Of a stretch of DNA of 64,000 nt, positions 52,888 to 62,292 are shown piece by piece. The notes under the pieces are model-generated. The model was not told where the DNA came from, did no database searches, and was given only the letters and a program-made list of their open reading frames with translations. The first letter of the stretch is position 1. Each line of letters begins with the position of its first letter. The stretch is from Deltaproteobacteria bacterium (GTDB taxonomy: Bacteria; Desulfobacterota; Desulfomonilia; Desulfomonilales; Desulfomonilaceae): the NCBI GenBank assembly GCA_021777225.1, contig JAJYDQ010000003.1, positions 26,927-90,926 of the forward strand. The letters are read 5' to 3'. The translations under genes and the position numbers were made by a program.

Positions 52888-53348
52888 AGCACCACCGCAG
52901 CAAATACTGCCCCCACTTTCGTGACTTTGAGGGTAGCTGAAATACTCTTAATTTCGAGTAGTTTTCGTTTACGAATTACTTCCATACCTTCTTTGACCAT
53001 GCTCCTAGCAATATTTTCGCAACTTTCAGGATCACCTTCGTGCGAAAACTCCATTATCAGACCGGCTTCATTTGGATCTTCAGGGATCCCCACAGCAACT
53101 GCCGCTGAAATCTGAACCCCCGCGAAATCCGAAGACCTGTCTCCGTAAGCTAGAGGAACAAAAGATCCTTTTTTTAGAGGAATCCGTTCTATCTGCTTTA
53201 CGCCGGGAGGAAGAATACTGCTCATTTTGATAAGATTGGTGTCACCTACCCCGGCATCAAGAAGAGCGGCATCAAAAGCATTAAGCTCCATTGAGGCCTC
53301 ACCGCTGCCGGAGGTCAGAAAAAACGAAGTGGGCATAGGTCCAAACAT
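52878..53348 (-). CDS. pdaD: Pyruvoyl-dependent arginine decarboxylase
   Basis: Makes agmatine from arginine using a pyruvoyl group formed by self-cleavage. The cleavage region reads LIKMSSILPPGV near residue 47, with the Ser-Ser pair where the related archaeal enzyme is cut. The N-terminal FFLTSGSGEASMELNAFDAAL and GDTNLIK are family features, and the conserved C-terminal EFSHEGDPE is seen. The ATG at 53348 has GGGAG ten bases upstream; an eleven-codon longer frame is possible. It is the first gene of the polyamine operon and overlaps speE. Confidence 0.93.
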   Translation of the reverse strand: MFGPMPTSFFLTSGSGEASMELNAFDAALLDAGVGDTNLIKMSSILPPGVKQIERIPLKKGSFVPLAYGDRSSDFAGVQISAAVAVGIPEDPNEAGLIMEFSHEGDPESCENIARSMVKEGMEVIRKRKLLEIKSISATLKVTKVGAVFAAVVLCP

Positions 53349-53455
53349 TGTTAAGATCTCCCGGATAAAAAATGATCGCATAATTTAAATTATGAACGGT
53401 TCTTGCGCAACCCTAAAAAATGAGGAACAATCGAATGAGGAATTTTGGAAGGATT

Positions 53456-54751
53456 TTAACCCTGCTGAGATTCATTTGGAGGATTCTCAGTTTTGCACTC
53501 GTTCAATATTTCTTCTTTAGTTTTATCAAGTTCCTCTCTTATAGCTTCTCGTGCTCCATGCAAGAACATTTCGCTCTTGGACATCCTGGCCTCAAGGACC
53601 TGGACTTTGGGAAGAACAAAGAAGGCTCCGTAAAGAGCCAAGGCGATAAGGGCCACGAGGTTGAAAATCTGAAGTATCCAGATTCCCACTGCGGTCGTAG
53701 CACCCCTATTTTCCAGTTCCCTCGAAGGGCCGGCTTTCTCCATAGAAGCCGCAGGCGCAGGAACCTGCTGCGCTTCGGTCACTTGTGAGCTTGAAGGCGC
53801 TGTCGGCTTGGCTAACGGCTTGAGGTCCTGTTCATGAACCGAAGTCGAAGCGCCGTGTCCAGATCCAGCGGCAATAGACTCTGTGACAGTCTTTATAGGG
53901 ACCCTAATGGATTCCCGAACCTTGTCTCCCTGATATATTCTTACCACGACCTCTTTCCCGTTCAGGTTTGCGAGTCGAGCCGGATCGGGGTCAGGAATGA
54001 GTACTACAAAAATACCCGAATCCGCCGTAACCTTGAACTTGCCCCAAATCTCTCTAGGCACTTTGGTTTGTTCGGGTTTTCTGACAATTTGTGTATAAAG
54101 CAGGTCTTTCTCCGGGATTTCCACCCCGAGAGTCTGGTCCAATCCCGATCTATTATCGATATTTATGATCTCGCCCTTTTTAATGTTATTTTCGTTGAAG
54201 GTTATCGATGTCTTGTCTACATTGATGGAGATGTCCCTGCCGGCTCCCAGCTTAACGGCGCCTTCGGACTCTGTTGCCCCCTCCTTGGCGACCAATGGTT
54301 GCTGGTCCAGGAACATGGAAAATAAATCTGAAAATTGCTTGCCGGTAAACAGATTTCGGGCGCTCTTGTCAACGAGTTTCATTCCGATGGATCTCGTAAC
54401 CGATTCTTCGAACTTTAGCTTGTTAGGGTCATAAGTAGCGCCTGCAAACGGAACAGGTTTTGTCGGTCTGTTGTCCGACGCGATCCATTCAATGTTTACG
54501 GAGCCAATATTGCGGATCAAGGCAGGGCTTTTCCGATTGAGAATGAGAGCGAATGATTTGAACTTTTCGTGTGGATCAACTTTTGTTATAAGGATTTCCT
54601 TTTTTCCCATTTCAACGGAAACTTTAGGGACAAAAACTCCCTTCGAGTCCTTTATCCCATACAATGTCGCAAAACCAAGAGCAGGGATGAACGCGAAACA
54701 GGCTAGGACCAGAACCATAGCCGACAAACGTATTTTTACCTTCGAATACAT
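53456..54751 (-). CDS. Large exported protein with C-terminal membrane helix, unrecognised
   Basis: A signal peptide (MVLVLACFAFIPALGFATLY) starts the 431-residue protein. The periplasmic region has a beta-rich part (residues 35-120), then stretches with DISINVDKTSITFNENNIKKGE and FKVTADSGIFVVLIPDPDP that look like immunoglobulin-like or cupredoxin-like sheets. A Pro/Ala/Ser-rich linker (about 290-345) leads to a transmembrane helix (GIWILQIFNLVALIALALYG, near 355). A charged coiled-coil tail of about 50 residues follows in the cytoplasm. It is 75 bases upstream of the pdaD start. I recognise no family. Confidence 0.7.
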   Translation of the reverse strand: MYSKVKIRLSAMVLVLACFAFIPALGFATLYGIKDSKGVFVPKVSVEMGKKEILITKVDPHEKFKSFALILNRKSPALIRNIGSVNIEWIASDNRPTKPVPFAGATYDPNKLKFEESVTRSIGMKLVDKSARNLFTGKQFSDLFSMFLDQQPLVAKEGATESEGAVKLGAGRDISINVDKTSITFNENNIKKGEIINIDNRSGLDQTLGVEIPEKDLLYTQIVRKPEQTKVPREIWGKFKVTADSGIFVVLIPDPDPARLANLNGKEVVVRIYQGDKVRESIRVPIKTVTESIAAGSGHGASTSVHEQDLKPLAKPTAPSSSQVTEAQQVPAPAASMEKAGPSRELENRGATTAVGIWILQIFNLVALIALALYGAFFVLPKVQVLEARMSKSEMFLHGAREAIREELDKTKEEILNECKTENPPNESQQG

Positions 54752-54868
54752 ATCGCGTTTTCCTAAAGCTTTTACTTAGTTAGGATCGTTGTCAATTCTA
54801 CAAAAATAAAAGCTTTTCTAGTATTTGGCGATTTTATCAGGGGATGGTAGGAAAATCAATTAATAAGT

Positions 54869-54898
54869 TTGAAGCGTGGCGTCTCATTCTTTTATAAT
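54869..54898 (+). promoter_or_regulatory. Predicted sigma-70 promoter of the aminotransferase-rsmE operon
   Basis: TTGAAG at 54869-54874, an 18-base spacer and a perfect TATAAT at 54893-54898, 58 bases before the aminotransferase start. Confidence 0.6.
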
Positions 54899-54956
54899 GG
54901 TTTTTACAGCCTAATAGGCATTGAATGCTTCGATCATTCTACAGAGGTTTTTGTTT

Positions 54957-56123
54957 ATGAATAGATTTTGCGAATGCATTTCTCGAAAGGCCGCGGCCAT
55001 ACCCCCATTTCTGGTCATGGACGTTCTTGAAGAAGCCCTGCGGATATCAAAAACAGGCGAGGACGTCATTCATCTTGAAGTCGGAGAACCCGATTTTGAT
55101 ACTCCTTCAAATATTGTTGAGGCGGGAGTAAAGGCCCTGAGACAGGGTAGAACTCATTATACTTCGAGTGTTGGAATTCCTGAGTTGCGCCACGCGATAT
55201 CGGCCTACCACAAACGCCTGTACGATGTTGACGTCAATCCGGACAATGTAATAATCACCTCCGGTTCGTCACCTGCCATATTTCTAACACTTGCTTCAAT
55301 TCTAGACCCTGGTGATGAAGTCATTCTCGCTGATCCACATTACGCGTGTTATCCAAATTTTGTGAATTTTCTGGGGGCTATTCCTACATTTGTCCCTGTG
55401 CATCCCGAAGATGGATTTGAACTGAACCCCAGCGCCGTTAAGAAGGCAACTTCAAAACGGACAAAGGCCATCATAATAAACTCTCCGTCGAACCCTACCG
55501 GCACATTGATTTCGCCAGAGAGCATGAAAGCGATCTCGGATCTGGGCGCTCCGATTATTTCTGATGAAATTTACCATGGGCTTGTTTACGAAGGGCAGGA
55601 GCATTCTATTTTGGAATTTACCGACAATTCGTTTGTTTTGAACGGCTTTTCGAAGTTATACGCTATGACCGGTTGGCGACTTGGTTATGTTATCAGCCGT
55701 CCTGAATGCGTAAGACCGATTCAAAAAATGAGCCAGAATTTCTTCATCAGCGCCGCTGACTTCATTCAATACGCAGGAGTAGAAGCGCTCACTAACTCTT
55801 CATCTCAGACCCTTGAAATGAAACGAATCTTTAATGAGCGCAGGAAAATCATGCTGAAACGACTCCGTGAAATCGGATTTGAGATAAAGCATGATCCAGT
55901 TGGAGCTTTCTATATATTGTGTGACGCTCGGAAATTTTCACAGAATTCTTATGAATTTACTTTCGAAATTCTTCGTGAGGCCCGAGTTGGGGTGGCTCCA
56001 GGGATTGATTTTGGGGAAAACGCCGAGGGTTTCATACGTTTCTCCTATACAAACTCGATGGAGAATATCATCGAGGGTCTCAATCGCATTGAAAATTATT
56101 TGAAAAGGCGGTTCAGATTTTGA
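54957..56123 (+). CDS. PLP-dependent aminotransferase, class I/II (AspC/AlaT-like)
   Basis: Cytosolic amino-acid aminotransferase. From ATG 54957 it is 388 residues. It has HLEVGEPDFDTPSNIVEA, TSGSSPAIFLTLASI, INSPSNPTG, ISDEIYHGLVYEG and the PLP lysine in LNGFSKLYAMTGWRLGY. A late Arg in GFIRFSYTNS binds the carboxylate. AGAGG precedes this ATG; a TTG twelve codons upstream (54921) is in frame but poorly supported. It overlaps rsmE by four bases. The amino donor is not readable; aspartate or alanine is most likely for the family. Confidence 0.9.
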   Translation: MNRFCECISRKAAAIPPFLVMDVLEEALRISKTGEDVIHLEVGEPDFDTPSNIVEAGVKALRQGRTHYTSSVGIPELRHAISAYHKRLYDVDVNPDNVIITSGSSPAIFLTLASILDPGDEVILADPHYACYPNFVNFLGAIPTFVPVHPEDGFELNPSAVKKATSKRTKAIIINSPSNPTGTLISPESMKAISDLGAPIISDEIYHGLVYEGQEHSILEFTDNSFVLNGFSKLYAMTGWRLGYVISRPECVRPIQKMSQNFFISAADFIQYAGVEALTNSSSQTLEMKRIFNERRKIMLKRLREIGFEIKHDPVGAFYILCDARKFSQNSYEFTFEILREARVGVAPGIDFGENAEGFIRFSYTNSMENIIEGLNRIENYLKRRFRF

Positions 56124-56845
56124 GAGGCCGTAGGATTTTTGTTACAGGCGATGAAATTAGGGATGAGAAGATTCTATTTTCTGAAGTGAACATAAGCTAT
56201 CTGAAAAATGTTCTTCATTTTGGACCTGGTGATTGTTTAACTGCGCTCGATGGAACGCGCCGCTATGACGTGATCCTTGAACTGGACCATAGAAACGCAT
56301 TAATTGGAAACATACGTAGTTCTACCGAAGATGCATTCGAATTCCCCGTGAAGGTTGACCTGGCTTTTGGGTGTATAAGACCAGGGCCGACGGAGGAAAT
56401 CATTCGGCACTGCACGGAACTGGGCGTTCATTCATTTTACCCTTTGCTTTTTGAACGATCCAATAGACGTCCGGATTCAGTTCGGACTCGATGGATCAAG
56501 ATCGCATCGTCGGCTTGCGCCCAATCGGGCAGATCGAAAATACCTACGTTTAATGATCCAATGTATTTGGAACAGTTCCTAAACGAAGTTAGCAGGGATT
56601 CGTGTCTTGTTTATTTCGCACTAAATCGGGAAATTCCTCCGCTTCGAATAATCCTAGACTCTTGTAAACCGGACCAGGTGGTCTTCGTGATAGGGCCTGA
56701 AGGAGGGCTTACTCATCAGGAAGAATCACAGCTCACAACGGCTGGGTTTGTTGCGACGTCACTTGGTTCGACCACCTTGAGAACTGAAACAGCAGCTATT
56801 GTGGCTGTTGGCATAGTAATGAACTGGGATCGCTCACAAAATTGA
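56120..56845 (+). CDS. rsmE: 16S rRNA (uracil-1498-N3)-methyltransferase
   Basis: SPOUT-family methyltransferase with a deep trefoil knot. An N-terminal PUA-like part (RRIFVTGDEIRDEKILF, LKNVLHFGPGD) is followed by the catalytic domain: GCIRPGPTEEIIRHCTELG, RSNRRPDSVRTRWIKIASSACAQSGRS split in two blocks, VFVIGPEGGLT and the knot SLGSTTLRTETAAI. The start is TTG 56120, overlapping the aminotransferase stop as TTGA. Length 241 residues is normal. Confidence 0.94.
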   Translation: MRGRRIFVTGDEIRDEKILFSEVNISYLKNVLHFGPGDCLTALDGTRRYDVILELDHRNALIGNIRSSTEDAFEFPVKVDLAFGCIRPGPTEEIIRHCTELGVHSFYPLLFERSNRRPDSVRTRWIKIASSACAQSGRSKIPTFNDPMYLEQFLNEVSRDSCLVYFALNREIPPLRIILDSCKPDQVVFVIGPEGGLTHQEESQLTTAGFVATSLGSTTLRTETAAIVAVGIVMNWDRSQN

Positions 56846-57060
56846 GTCGGAGCTTTTTTCTGGTTCCCTTTGTCTTCACCTAGAGATCCTGATAATTTTC
56901 AATTCGTTGACCACAGTGACACTTAGTGCTATTTTGTTTAAACGTGATATTTTTACTTTTTCGTATAGTCACTGAACGTTTTTAAAAAATGAACAACTGA
57001 TAAAAAGAGTTTTTGATTTTGTGAACACAATGATTTATGAACTCCACACAGAGGTAATGG

Positions 57061-58416
57061 ATGGCGACAAGGGATATCGACAAGACTATTGATTTTTTGG
57101 AGTTTTCGCCAAAACCACACCACACTTCACTTCCGTCTTTTCCGGATAATAAGACAATAGTTACGGCTATTCCTGAAATATCTTTAACAATAGAGAAATT
57201 TGGAAAGACAGGCTTTGGTCCCTGGATCGCCTTTACCCTTGAAAACCCTGATGAAATCTGGGACACCAACAAATTTTCTGACGATCTGGATGGTAAGGTA
57301 TTACTTTATCTCAGTTTCTTTGGAGATTCCAGCAGAGTTCCCGCTTTTTGCGTTGAGGTTAATTGGTTGGAAGAAGGGCTGGAAGTCAATAACTTCGTTC
57401 TTTTGACAGAAACAAAGAAGCTGGAAAGTCTTAGAATCGGGACTATGGTATTTAGCGCCCATCGTGAGTGGGAGCGCGAAAAGCTTGTTCGAAGTCTCAA
57501 CGACGCCGCTCTGATGAAGTACGATGAAGACCGCCTCCAGGAAGCCCACGAACTAATTGATCAAGCTATTCATTTGAGTAGCGTTGGACGGGCTTACCTG
57601 TTCAACAATCGCGGTCTGATATGCTGGAAACTTGGCTTGATTGATCAGGCAAAACGGGATTTCCTGGCGTCTATAAATCTCGATGGAGATAATGGGGACC
57701 CTTACTTCAATCTTGGCCTTATCTATTTGGATAATTCTGATTATGAAAAGGCGCTACATTACTTGGACAGAGCAGTAGAACTGGACCCAGAGGACAGTCA
57801 GTTCCTTGCGGAATTGGGACATCTTTATCTGGAACTGGATCGGGAAAAGGAGGCGCTTGGACTTTTTGAAAAGGCGTTTACTAACGATCCTGATGACGCT
57901 CAGGTTGATTTCCACCTTGGCCATTATTTTCTATACAAAAAGCGCGAGCCGCGAAACGCTGTCAAGTACTACAACCGAGGGTTGAAAAAGGACCCTTTAG
58001 ATCAATTCGCTCTTGCTGATTACGCAGTGGCCCACCTGATCCTGGGCAATAAAAGAAAGTCTTTGCAGGTCCGGAAAATCATAGAAGGCTCCACAGATCT
58101 CGCTCCTTATACGGTTAGCCGGCTTGTTTATTTAAATCTGCAAATGGGATACTATGACGATGCGCTTGAGTATTATGAAAAGGCTTTGGTTGACAAGGAA
58201 CCATTTGAACCTGAATGGCTACACTACAACGCTGCGCTGGTTTATGCCCGCACAGGAAGATATAAGCAGGCCCTTGCCGTGCTGGATCTCGCTGTACAGG
58301 TCGGAGGCGCGGAGGTAATTGAAAAGGCCCTTTCGGATGGCGCGCTGCAAGGGCTGAAAAAGACCCCCCTGTTTAGGAAACTCGTCAGGATGTCCAACAA
58401 GAGGCAAGACGGTTAA
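57061..58416 (+). CDS. TPR-repeat protein with an N-terminal PBECR2-like domain
   Basis: Residues 1-135 form a separate alpha/beta domain. It reads GPWIAFTLENPDEIWD, VLLYLSFFGDSSRVPAFCVEV and NNFVLLTETKKLESLR, a layout that recalls the PBECR2 (barnase/EndoU/ColicinE5-RelE-like) nuclease-fold family. I could not confirm catalytic residues. From about residue 145 to 430 there are seven to eight tetratricopeptide repeats (for example GDPYFNLGLIYLDNSDYEKA and DSQFLAELGHLYLELDREKE). No signal peptide. It stands alone. TPRs suggest a scaffold role. Confidence 0.75.
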   Translation: MATRDIDKTIDFLEFSPKPHHTSLPSFPDNKTIVTAIPEISLTIEKFGKTGFGPWIAFTLENPDEIWDTNKFSDDLDGKVLLYLSFFGDSSRVPAFCVEVNWLEEGLEVNNFVLLTETKKLESLRIGTMVFSAHREWEREKLVRSLNDAALMKYDEDRLQEAHELIDQAIHLSSVGRAYLFNNRGLICWKLGLIDQAKRDFLASINLDGDNGDPYFNLGLIYLDNSDYEKALHYLDRAVELDPEDSQFLAELGHLYLELDREKEALGLFEKAFTNDPDDAQVDFHLGHYFLYKKREPRNAVKYYNRGLKKDPLDQFALADYAVAHLILGNKRKSLQVRKIIEGSTDLAPYTVSRLVYLNLQMGYYDDALEYYEKALVDKEPFEPEWLHYNAALVYARTGRYKQALAVLDLAVQVGGAEVIEKALSDGALQGLKKTPLFRKLVRMSNKRQDG

Positions 58417-58626
58417 ATCGCGAGAGGGGCATGCTTTGTTTCCCAGAGGACAATGTTCTCCGGAAAATGTCTTTCCCGTTATCCTTTGCGATCCGACACC
58501 CTTCCCCAGCAATTATTTCGTTTCTAAACGACAAGGAGACTTCCTTGAGTTGAGTTAGTAATTTAACTTGGCTTCTTTGTTGACAACCAATTTTCGGTTA
58601 TGGCCCGCCATGTTTTAGGAGAGTTG

Positions 58627-59685
58627 ATGGAAAGATTTCAGCACAGACAAGACCAGAACCCCATGAAAGAGCTGCAACGCAACTTTGAAGAATTTAGAAA
58701 CTGGTTTAATAATTTCATGAAGGGATGGGGAATATGGGTCGTAGGTGTAATTGCTATCATCCTATATATTCTGTCCGGTTTTTACGTGGTAGGACCCGGA
58801 GAAAAGGGAGTGGAGCTGCTTTTTGGCAAGGAGTATTCGATTACCGAGCCTGGTTTACGTTACAGGCTTCCTAAACCTTTTATGAATCAAATCGTTGTGG
58901 ACGTGAGCAAGGTGAGGCGCGCCGAGATAGGATTTAGAAGTGATGGATCCAGGACCCGTTCCGTCCCGGCTGAATCTCTTATGCTTACTGGTGACGAAAA
59001 CATTGTAGATATTCAGTTTTTCGTTCAATACACGGTTCAAGATCCGGCTAAATTCCTTTTTGGAGTGGAATCTCCCGAAAACACTCTTAGAGTTTCAGCC
59101 GAAGTGGCGCTAAGAGGTATAGTGGGTGAAAACACTATTGATTACACCATGACCAAAGGCAGGATGGAGATACAGAAGAAAGCGGAAGTGTATCTCCAGA
59201 AATTGCTCGACAACTACAACACCGGATTGTTGGTGACTCAAGCTCGATTATTGGTTGTAGACCCGCCTCCGCAGGTGCAGGAGGCTTTTCATGATGTGGT
59301 GCGCGCATGGGAAGACAGAGAACGGCTCATAAAAGAAGCTGACGGCTATTCCGAAGATATTATTCCCAAGGCCAGAGGTAACGCCCAACAGGAAATCCGC
59401 CAGGCTGAAGCTTACAAGGTAGAACGGGTTATTAGAGCGCAGGGTGACGCTAAGCGTTTTTCCTTGGTGCTTGGTGAGTATATAAAGGCGCCTGCCGTTA
59501 CCAGAGAAAGATTGTATTTGGAATCCGCCGAGAGATTCCTGTCCCCCGCTAGAAAATTCATCACTCAAGGTACTGATTCCAAGCTTATTCCTCTTCTTAA
59601 TATTGCCGACCCGGATAAGGTTTTTCAAACACCTACTGCGTCTAATACCGAGCCAGGCCCAGACCATAAGGAGAAAGCCCAATAA
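58627..59685 (+). CDS. hflK: HflK, membrane SPFH protein of the FtsH-modulating complex
   Basis: Together with HflC it forms a membrane ring that surrounds and restrains the FtsH protease. A single N-terminal helix lies near residues 33-53 (WGIWVVGVIAIILYILSG). The SPFH/band-7 domain follows (GFYVVGPGEKGVELLFGKEY to IQFFVQYTVQDPAKFLF), then a long charged helix with LIKEADGYSEDIIPKARG and QQEIRQAEAYK. The start is ATG 58627, where AGGAG is well placed, rather than 58600. HflC follows after five bases. Length 352 residues is normal. Confidence 0.94.
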   Translation: MERFQHRQDQNPMKELQRNFEEFRNWFNNFMKGWGIWVVGVIAIILYILSGFYVVGPGEKGVELLFGKEYSITEPGLRYRLPKPFMNQIVVDVSKVRRAEIGFRSDGSRTRSVPAESLMLTGDENIVDIQFFVQYTVQDPAKFLFGVESPENTLRVSAEVALRGIVGENTIDYTMTKGRMEIQKKAEVYLQKLLDNYNTGLLVTQARLLVVDPPPQVQEAFHDVVRAWEDRERLIKEADGYSEDIIPKARGNAQQEIRQAEAYKVERVIRAQGDAKRFSLVLGEYIKAPAVTRERLYLESAERFLSPARKFITQGTDSKLIPLLNIADPDKVFQTPTASNTEPGPDHKEKAQ

Positions 59686-59690
59686 CAACA

Positions 59691-60587
59691 ATGCTCAGGT
59701 CAATTGTCATATTAGTTGTGATTGCGTTAGTGGCCCTTCAGTCAATGTTTGTTGTCCAGGAATGGCAACAATGCGTTATGCTGGAATTTGGGAAACCTGT
59801 TCGAATAATCAAGGACCCAGGCCTTTATTTTAAAATTCCCCTAGTCCAGGATCTTATCATTTTGGAAAAGCGAATTTTGGCTGCTGAAGCCAGGCCCGCC
59901 GAATATATAACTCTGGACAAAAAGCGCCTTACGGTAGACACGGTGTCTAGATGGAAAATTGAAGAACCTTTGGTATTTTTTCAGACTGTCCGGAATTATT
60001 CGGGAGCTATAGCCAGATTGAACGACATTACCTTCGCTCGCCTCCGGCAGGAAATAGCAAACCGCAACTTCAAGGAATTTATTGGAGAAGAACGAGAAGG
60101 AATTATGAAACAGGTGACCAGTGGCGCCGAGGAACAGGCACGCCGTTTCGGAATCAGGGTCATCGACGTCCGAATTAAGCGTGTTGATCTGCCGGAAGAA
60201 GTTCAGAACAGCGTCTTTGCAAGAATGAAGGCGGAACGGGAAAGAATAGCCAAGAGATATAGAGCTGAAGGAGATGAACAGGCTCGCGAAATCAGGGCGG
60301 ATGCAGACAAGAGAAGGGATATAATTCTTGCGGAAGCCTATAGGCAGGCTCAGACCCTCAAAGGAGAAGGCGAAGCGGATTCGGCTAAAATTTATGCTGA
60401 AGCATATGGTAAAGATGAGGATTTTTTTCGGTTTGTTCGAAGTATTGAAGCTTACAAGAACATATTTTCGAAAAATACTACTTTCATTTTGGGTCTCAAT
60501 TCGTCCCTGCTTCGTTTTATAGAATCACCTTATGCGGGAAAAGCGACCATGCCGGCCACTCCGAGCCCCAACGTTCCAAATAGGTGA
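59691..60587 (+). CDS. hflC: HflC, membrane SPFH protein of the FtsH-modulating complex
   Basis: Partner of HflK. An N-terminal helix (SIVILVVIALVALQSMFVV) is followed by the SPFH domain: EWQQCVMLEFGKPVRIIKDPGLY and RRVDTVSRWKIEEPLVFFQ-like segments, then the conserved RKRVDLPEEVQNSVFARMKAERERIA-type region (here IKRVDLPEEVQNSVFARM). A long helix and a FFRFVRSIEAYKNIF motif typical of HflC close it. The stop-to-start distance from hflK is five bases. Length 298 residues. Confidence 0.95.
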   Translation: MLRSIVILVVIALVALQSMFVVQEWQQCVMLEFGKPVRIIKDPGLYFKIPLVQDLIILEKRILAAEARPAEYITLDKKRLTVDTVSRWKIEEPLVFFQTVRNYSGAIARLNDITFARLRQEIANRNFKEFIGEEREGIMKQVTSGAEEQARRFGIRVIDVRIKRVDLPEEVQNSVFARMKAERERIAKRYRAEGDEQAREIRADADKRRDIILAEAYRQAQTLKGEGEADSAKIYAEAYGKDEDFFRFVRSIEAYKNIFSKNTTFILGLNSSLLRFIESPYAGKATMPATPSPNVPNR

Positions 60588-60757
60588 TCGCTGTCATTTC
60601 ATCAATTGGATTGACTTTGTGGATGATACGCATTAATTGTTTAATATACTTGGCGCTAGTTTTAAGACATGGCTTATCTTAATCCGGCGCATCAGATTTC
60701 ATTGTCCAATTCTGCTCTCATTACTTAACCATTACATTGATTAAGGATCATTCAAAA

Positions 60758-62227
60758 ATGAAGGCTTTACTTGTATACCCGTCTATTCCAGATACTTTCT
60801 GGAGTTTTAAACATATCCTTAAATTCATAAGGAAGCGCGCTGCTCACGTGCCACTCGGCCTCCTTACAATCGCTTCAATGATGCCCAAGGATTGGGACCT
60901 GAAGCTCATCGACATGAATGTGGAACCACTCACGGACACCGATTTAAAGTGGGCGGACACTGTGTTCATCGGCGCCATGGTGGTTCAGAAAGAATCTGTG
61001 AGGGAAGTCATAAGCCGCTCCAAGAAATTTGACAAGAATGTGGTAGCGGGCGGTCCGCTTTTTTCCAGTACGCCCGAAGAATTCCCTGAAATTGACACTC
61101 AAATTTTGAATGAAGCTGAAATAACACTTCCCTTGTACCTTGAAGACTTATCCAGAGGGTCAGTTCAGACAATCTATAGATCGGACGAAAAGCCTGATAT
61201 TGCAAAGACTCCGTTGCCCAAATGGGATCTTATAAACATGAGTTATTACGCTTGCATGTCCATTCAATATTCGAGAGGGTGCCCGTTTGATTGCGAATTC
61301 TGTGACATAGTCCATCTTAATGGACGCAAACCCCGTGTTAAATCCAATGATCAAATGCTTCACGAATTTGAAACACTTTACCAAATGGGATGGCGAGGCC
61401 GCTGCTTTATTGTTGACGATAATTTCATCGGTAACAAAACAAAAGTAAAATCTTTGCTACGTGAACTCAGAAAATGGCAGGAGGAAAGGAAATACCCCTT
61501 CTCCCTGTTTACTGAGGCTTCAGTCAACCTGGCGGAAGATCAGGAACTTATGTCATTGATGACTGCGGCGGGATTTGATTCGGTTTTTCTTGGCCTGGAG
61601 ACCCCTGACGAAGAATGCCTCGCAGAGTGCGGAAAAAGGCAGAATCAGTCCAAGGACCTTGTGGAAGCTGTAAAAATAATTCAAAGGAACGGCATGGAAG
61701 TCATGGGAGGGTTTATCATCGGATTCGACAATGATCCTCCAAATATTTTCGAACAACAGATAAAGTTTATTCAAAGTAGTGGCGTTGTTAAAGCAATGAT
61801 TGGTCTGCTTAATGCAATACCCGGCACTAGGCTGTATCAGAGACTTCAGGAAGAGGGTCGGCTATTGGCGGATTGCACTGGGGACAACTGCGACGGGTCT
61901 TTAAACTTCATTCCAAAAAAGATGGACGCCGATACGATTCGCGCCGGATATCAGGCTGTGCTGGACCATATATATTCTCCTAAAGAGTATTATAAACGAG
62001 TACTTGAGTTCTTGAAGGAATATAAACCCACCCGTCCCAAAAGAATAGATAAGCTAGAAGTCAGAGCCTTCTTTTCATCCATTCTCTATTTGGGTATCCT
62101 GGATAAAGGAAAATTTTATTATTGGAAGCTATTGATGAACGCACTTGTCTTCCACAGGAAGTCTTTTGGGGAAGCGGTGTCAAGCGCGCTTTTTGGGTAC
62201 CATTTTCGCAAATTGCTTAGCAAATAG
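60758..62227 (+). CDS. B12-binding radical SAM protein (DUF4070-type)
   Basis: Cytosolic radical SAM enzyme of about 489 residues. The N-terminal cobalamin-binding-like Rossmann domain (MKALLVYPSIPDTFW, VPLGLLTIASMMPKDW) is without a clear DxHxxG motif. The radical SAM core has CxxxCxxC in YSRGCPFDCEFCDIVHLNGR near residue 173, then VDDNFIGNK. A C-terminal domain typical of DUF4070 proteins (YKPTRPKRIDKLEVRAFFSS) follows. The start is ATG 60758 with AAGGAT; TTG 60737 is in frame. Relatives include hopanoid and lipid methylases such as HpnP, but the substrate is unknown. Confidence 0.82.
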   Translation: MKALLVYPSIPDTFWSFKHILKFIRKRAAHVPLGLLTIASMMPKDWDLKLIDMNVEPLTDTDLKWADTVFIGAMVVQKESVREVISRSKKFDKNVVAGGPLFSSTPEEFPEIDTQILNEAEITLPLYLEDLSRGSVQTIYRSDEKPDIAKTPLPKWDLINMSYYACMSIQYSRGCPFDCEFCDIVHLNGRKPRVKSNDQMLHEFETLYQMGWRGRCFIVDDNFIGNKTKVKSLLRELRKWQEERKYPFSLFTEASVNLAEDQELMSLMTAAGFDSVFLGLETPDEECLAECGKRQNQSKDLVEAVKIIQRNGMEVMGGFIIGFDNDPPNIFEQQIKFIQSSGVVKAMIGLLNAIPGTRLYQRLQEEGRLLADCTGDNCDGSLNFIPKKMDADTIRAGYQAVLDHIYSPKEYYKRVLEFLKEYKPTRPKRIDKLEVRAFFSSILYLGILDKGKFYYWKLLMNALVFHRKSFGEAVSSALFGYHFRKLLSK

Positions 62228-62237
62228 GATATTCTTC

Positions 62238-62275
62238 AGGCCGTGGATAATCTTCTCTGAACTAATCTACGGCCT
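62238..62275. terminator. Hairpin between two convergent genes, probable terminator
   Basis: AGGCCGTGGAT (62238-62248) pairs with ATCTACGGCCT (62265-62275), eleven pairs with one wobble, around a 16-base loop. U-tracts are weak on both strands, so termination is inferred from position. Confidence 0.5.
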
Positions 62276-62292
62276 TCAAATCTATCTTCCTT

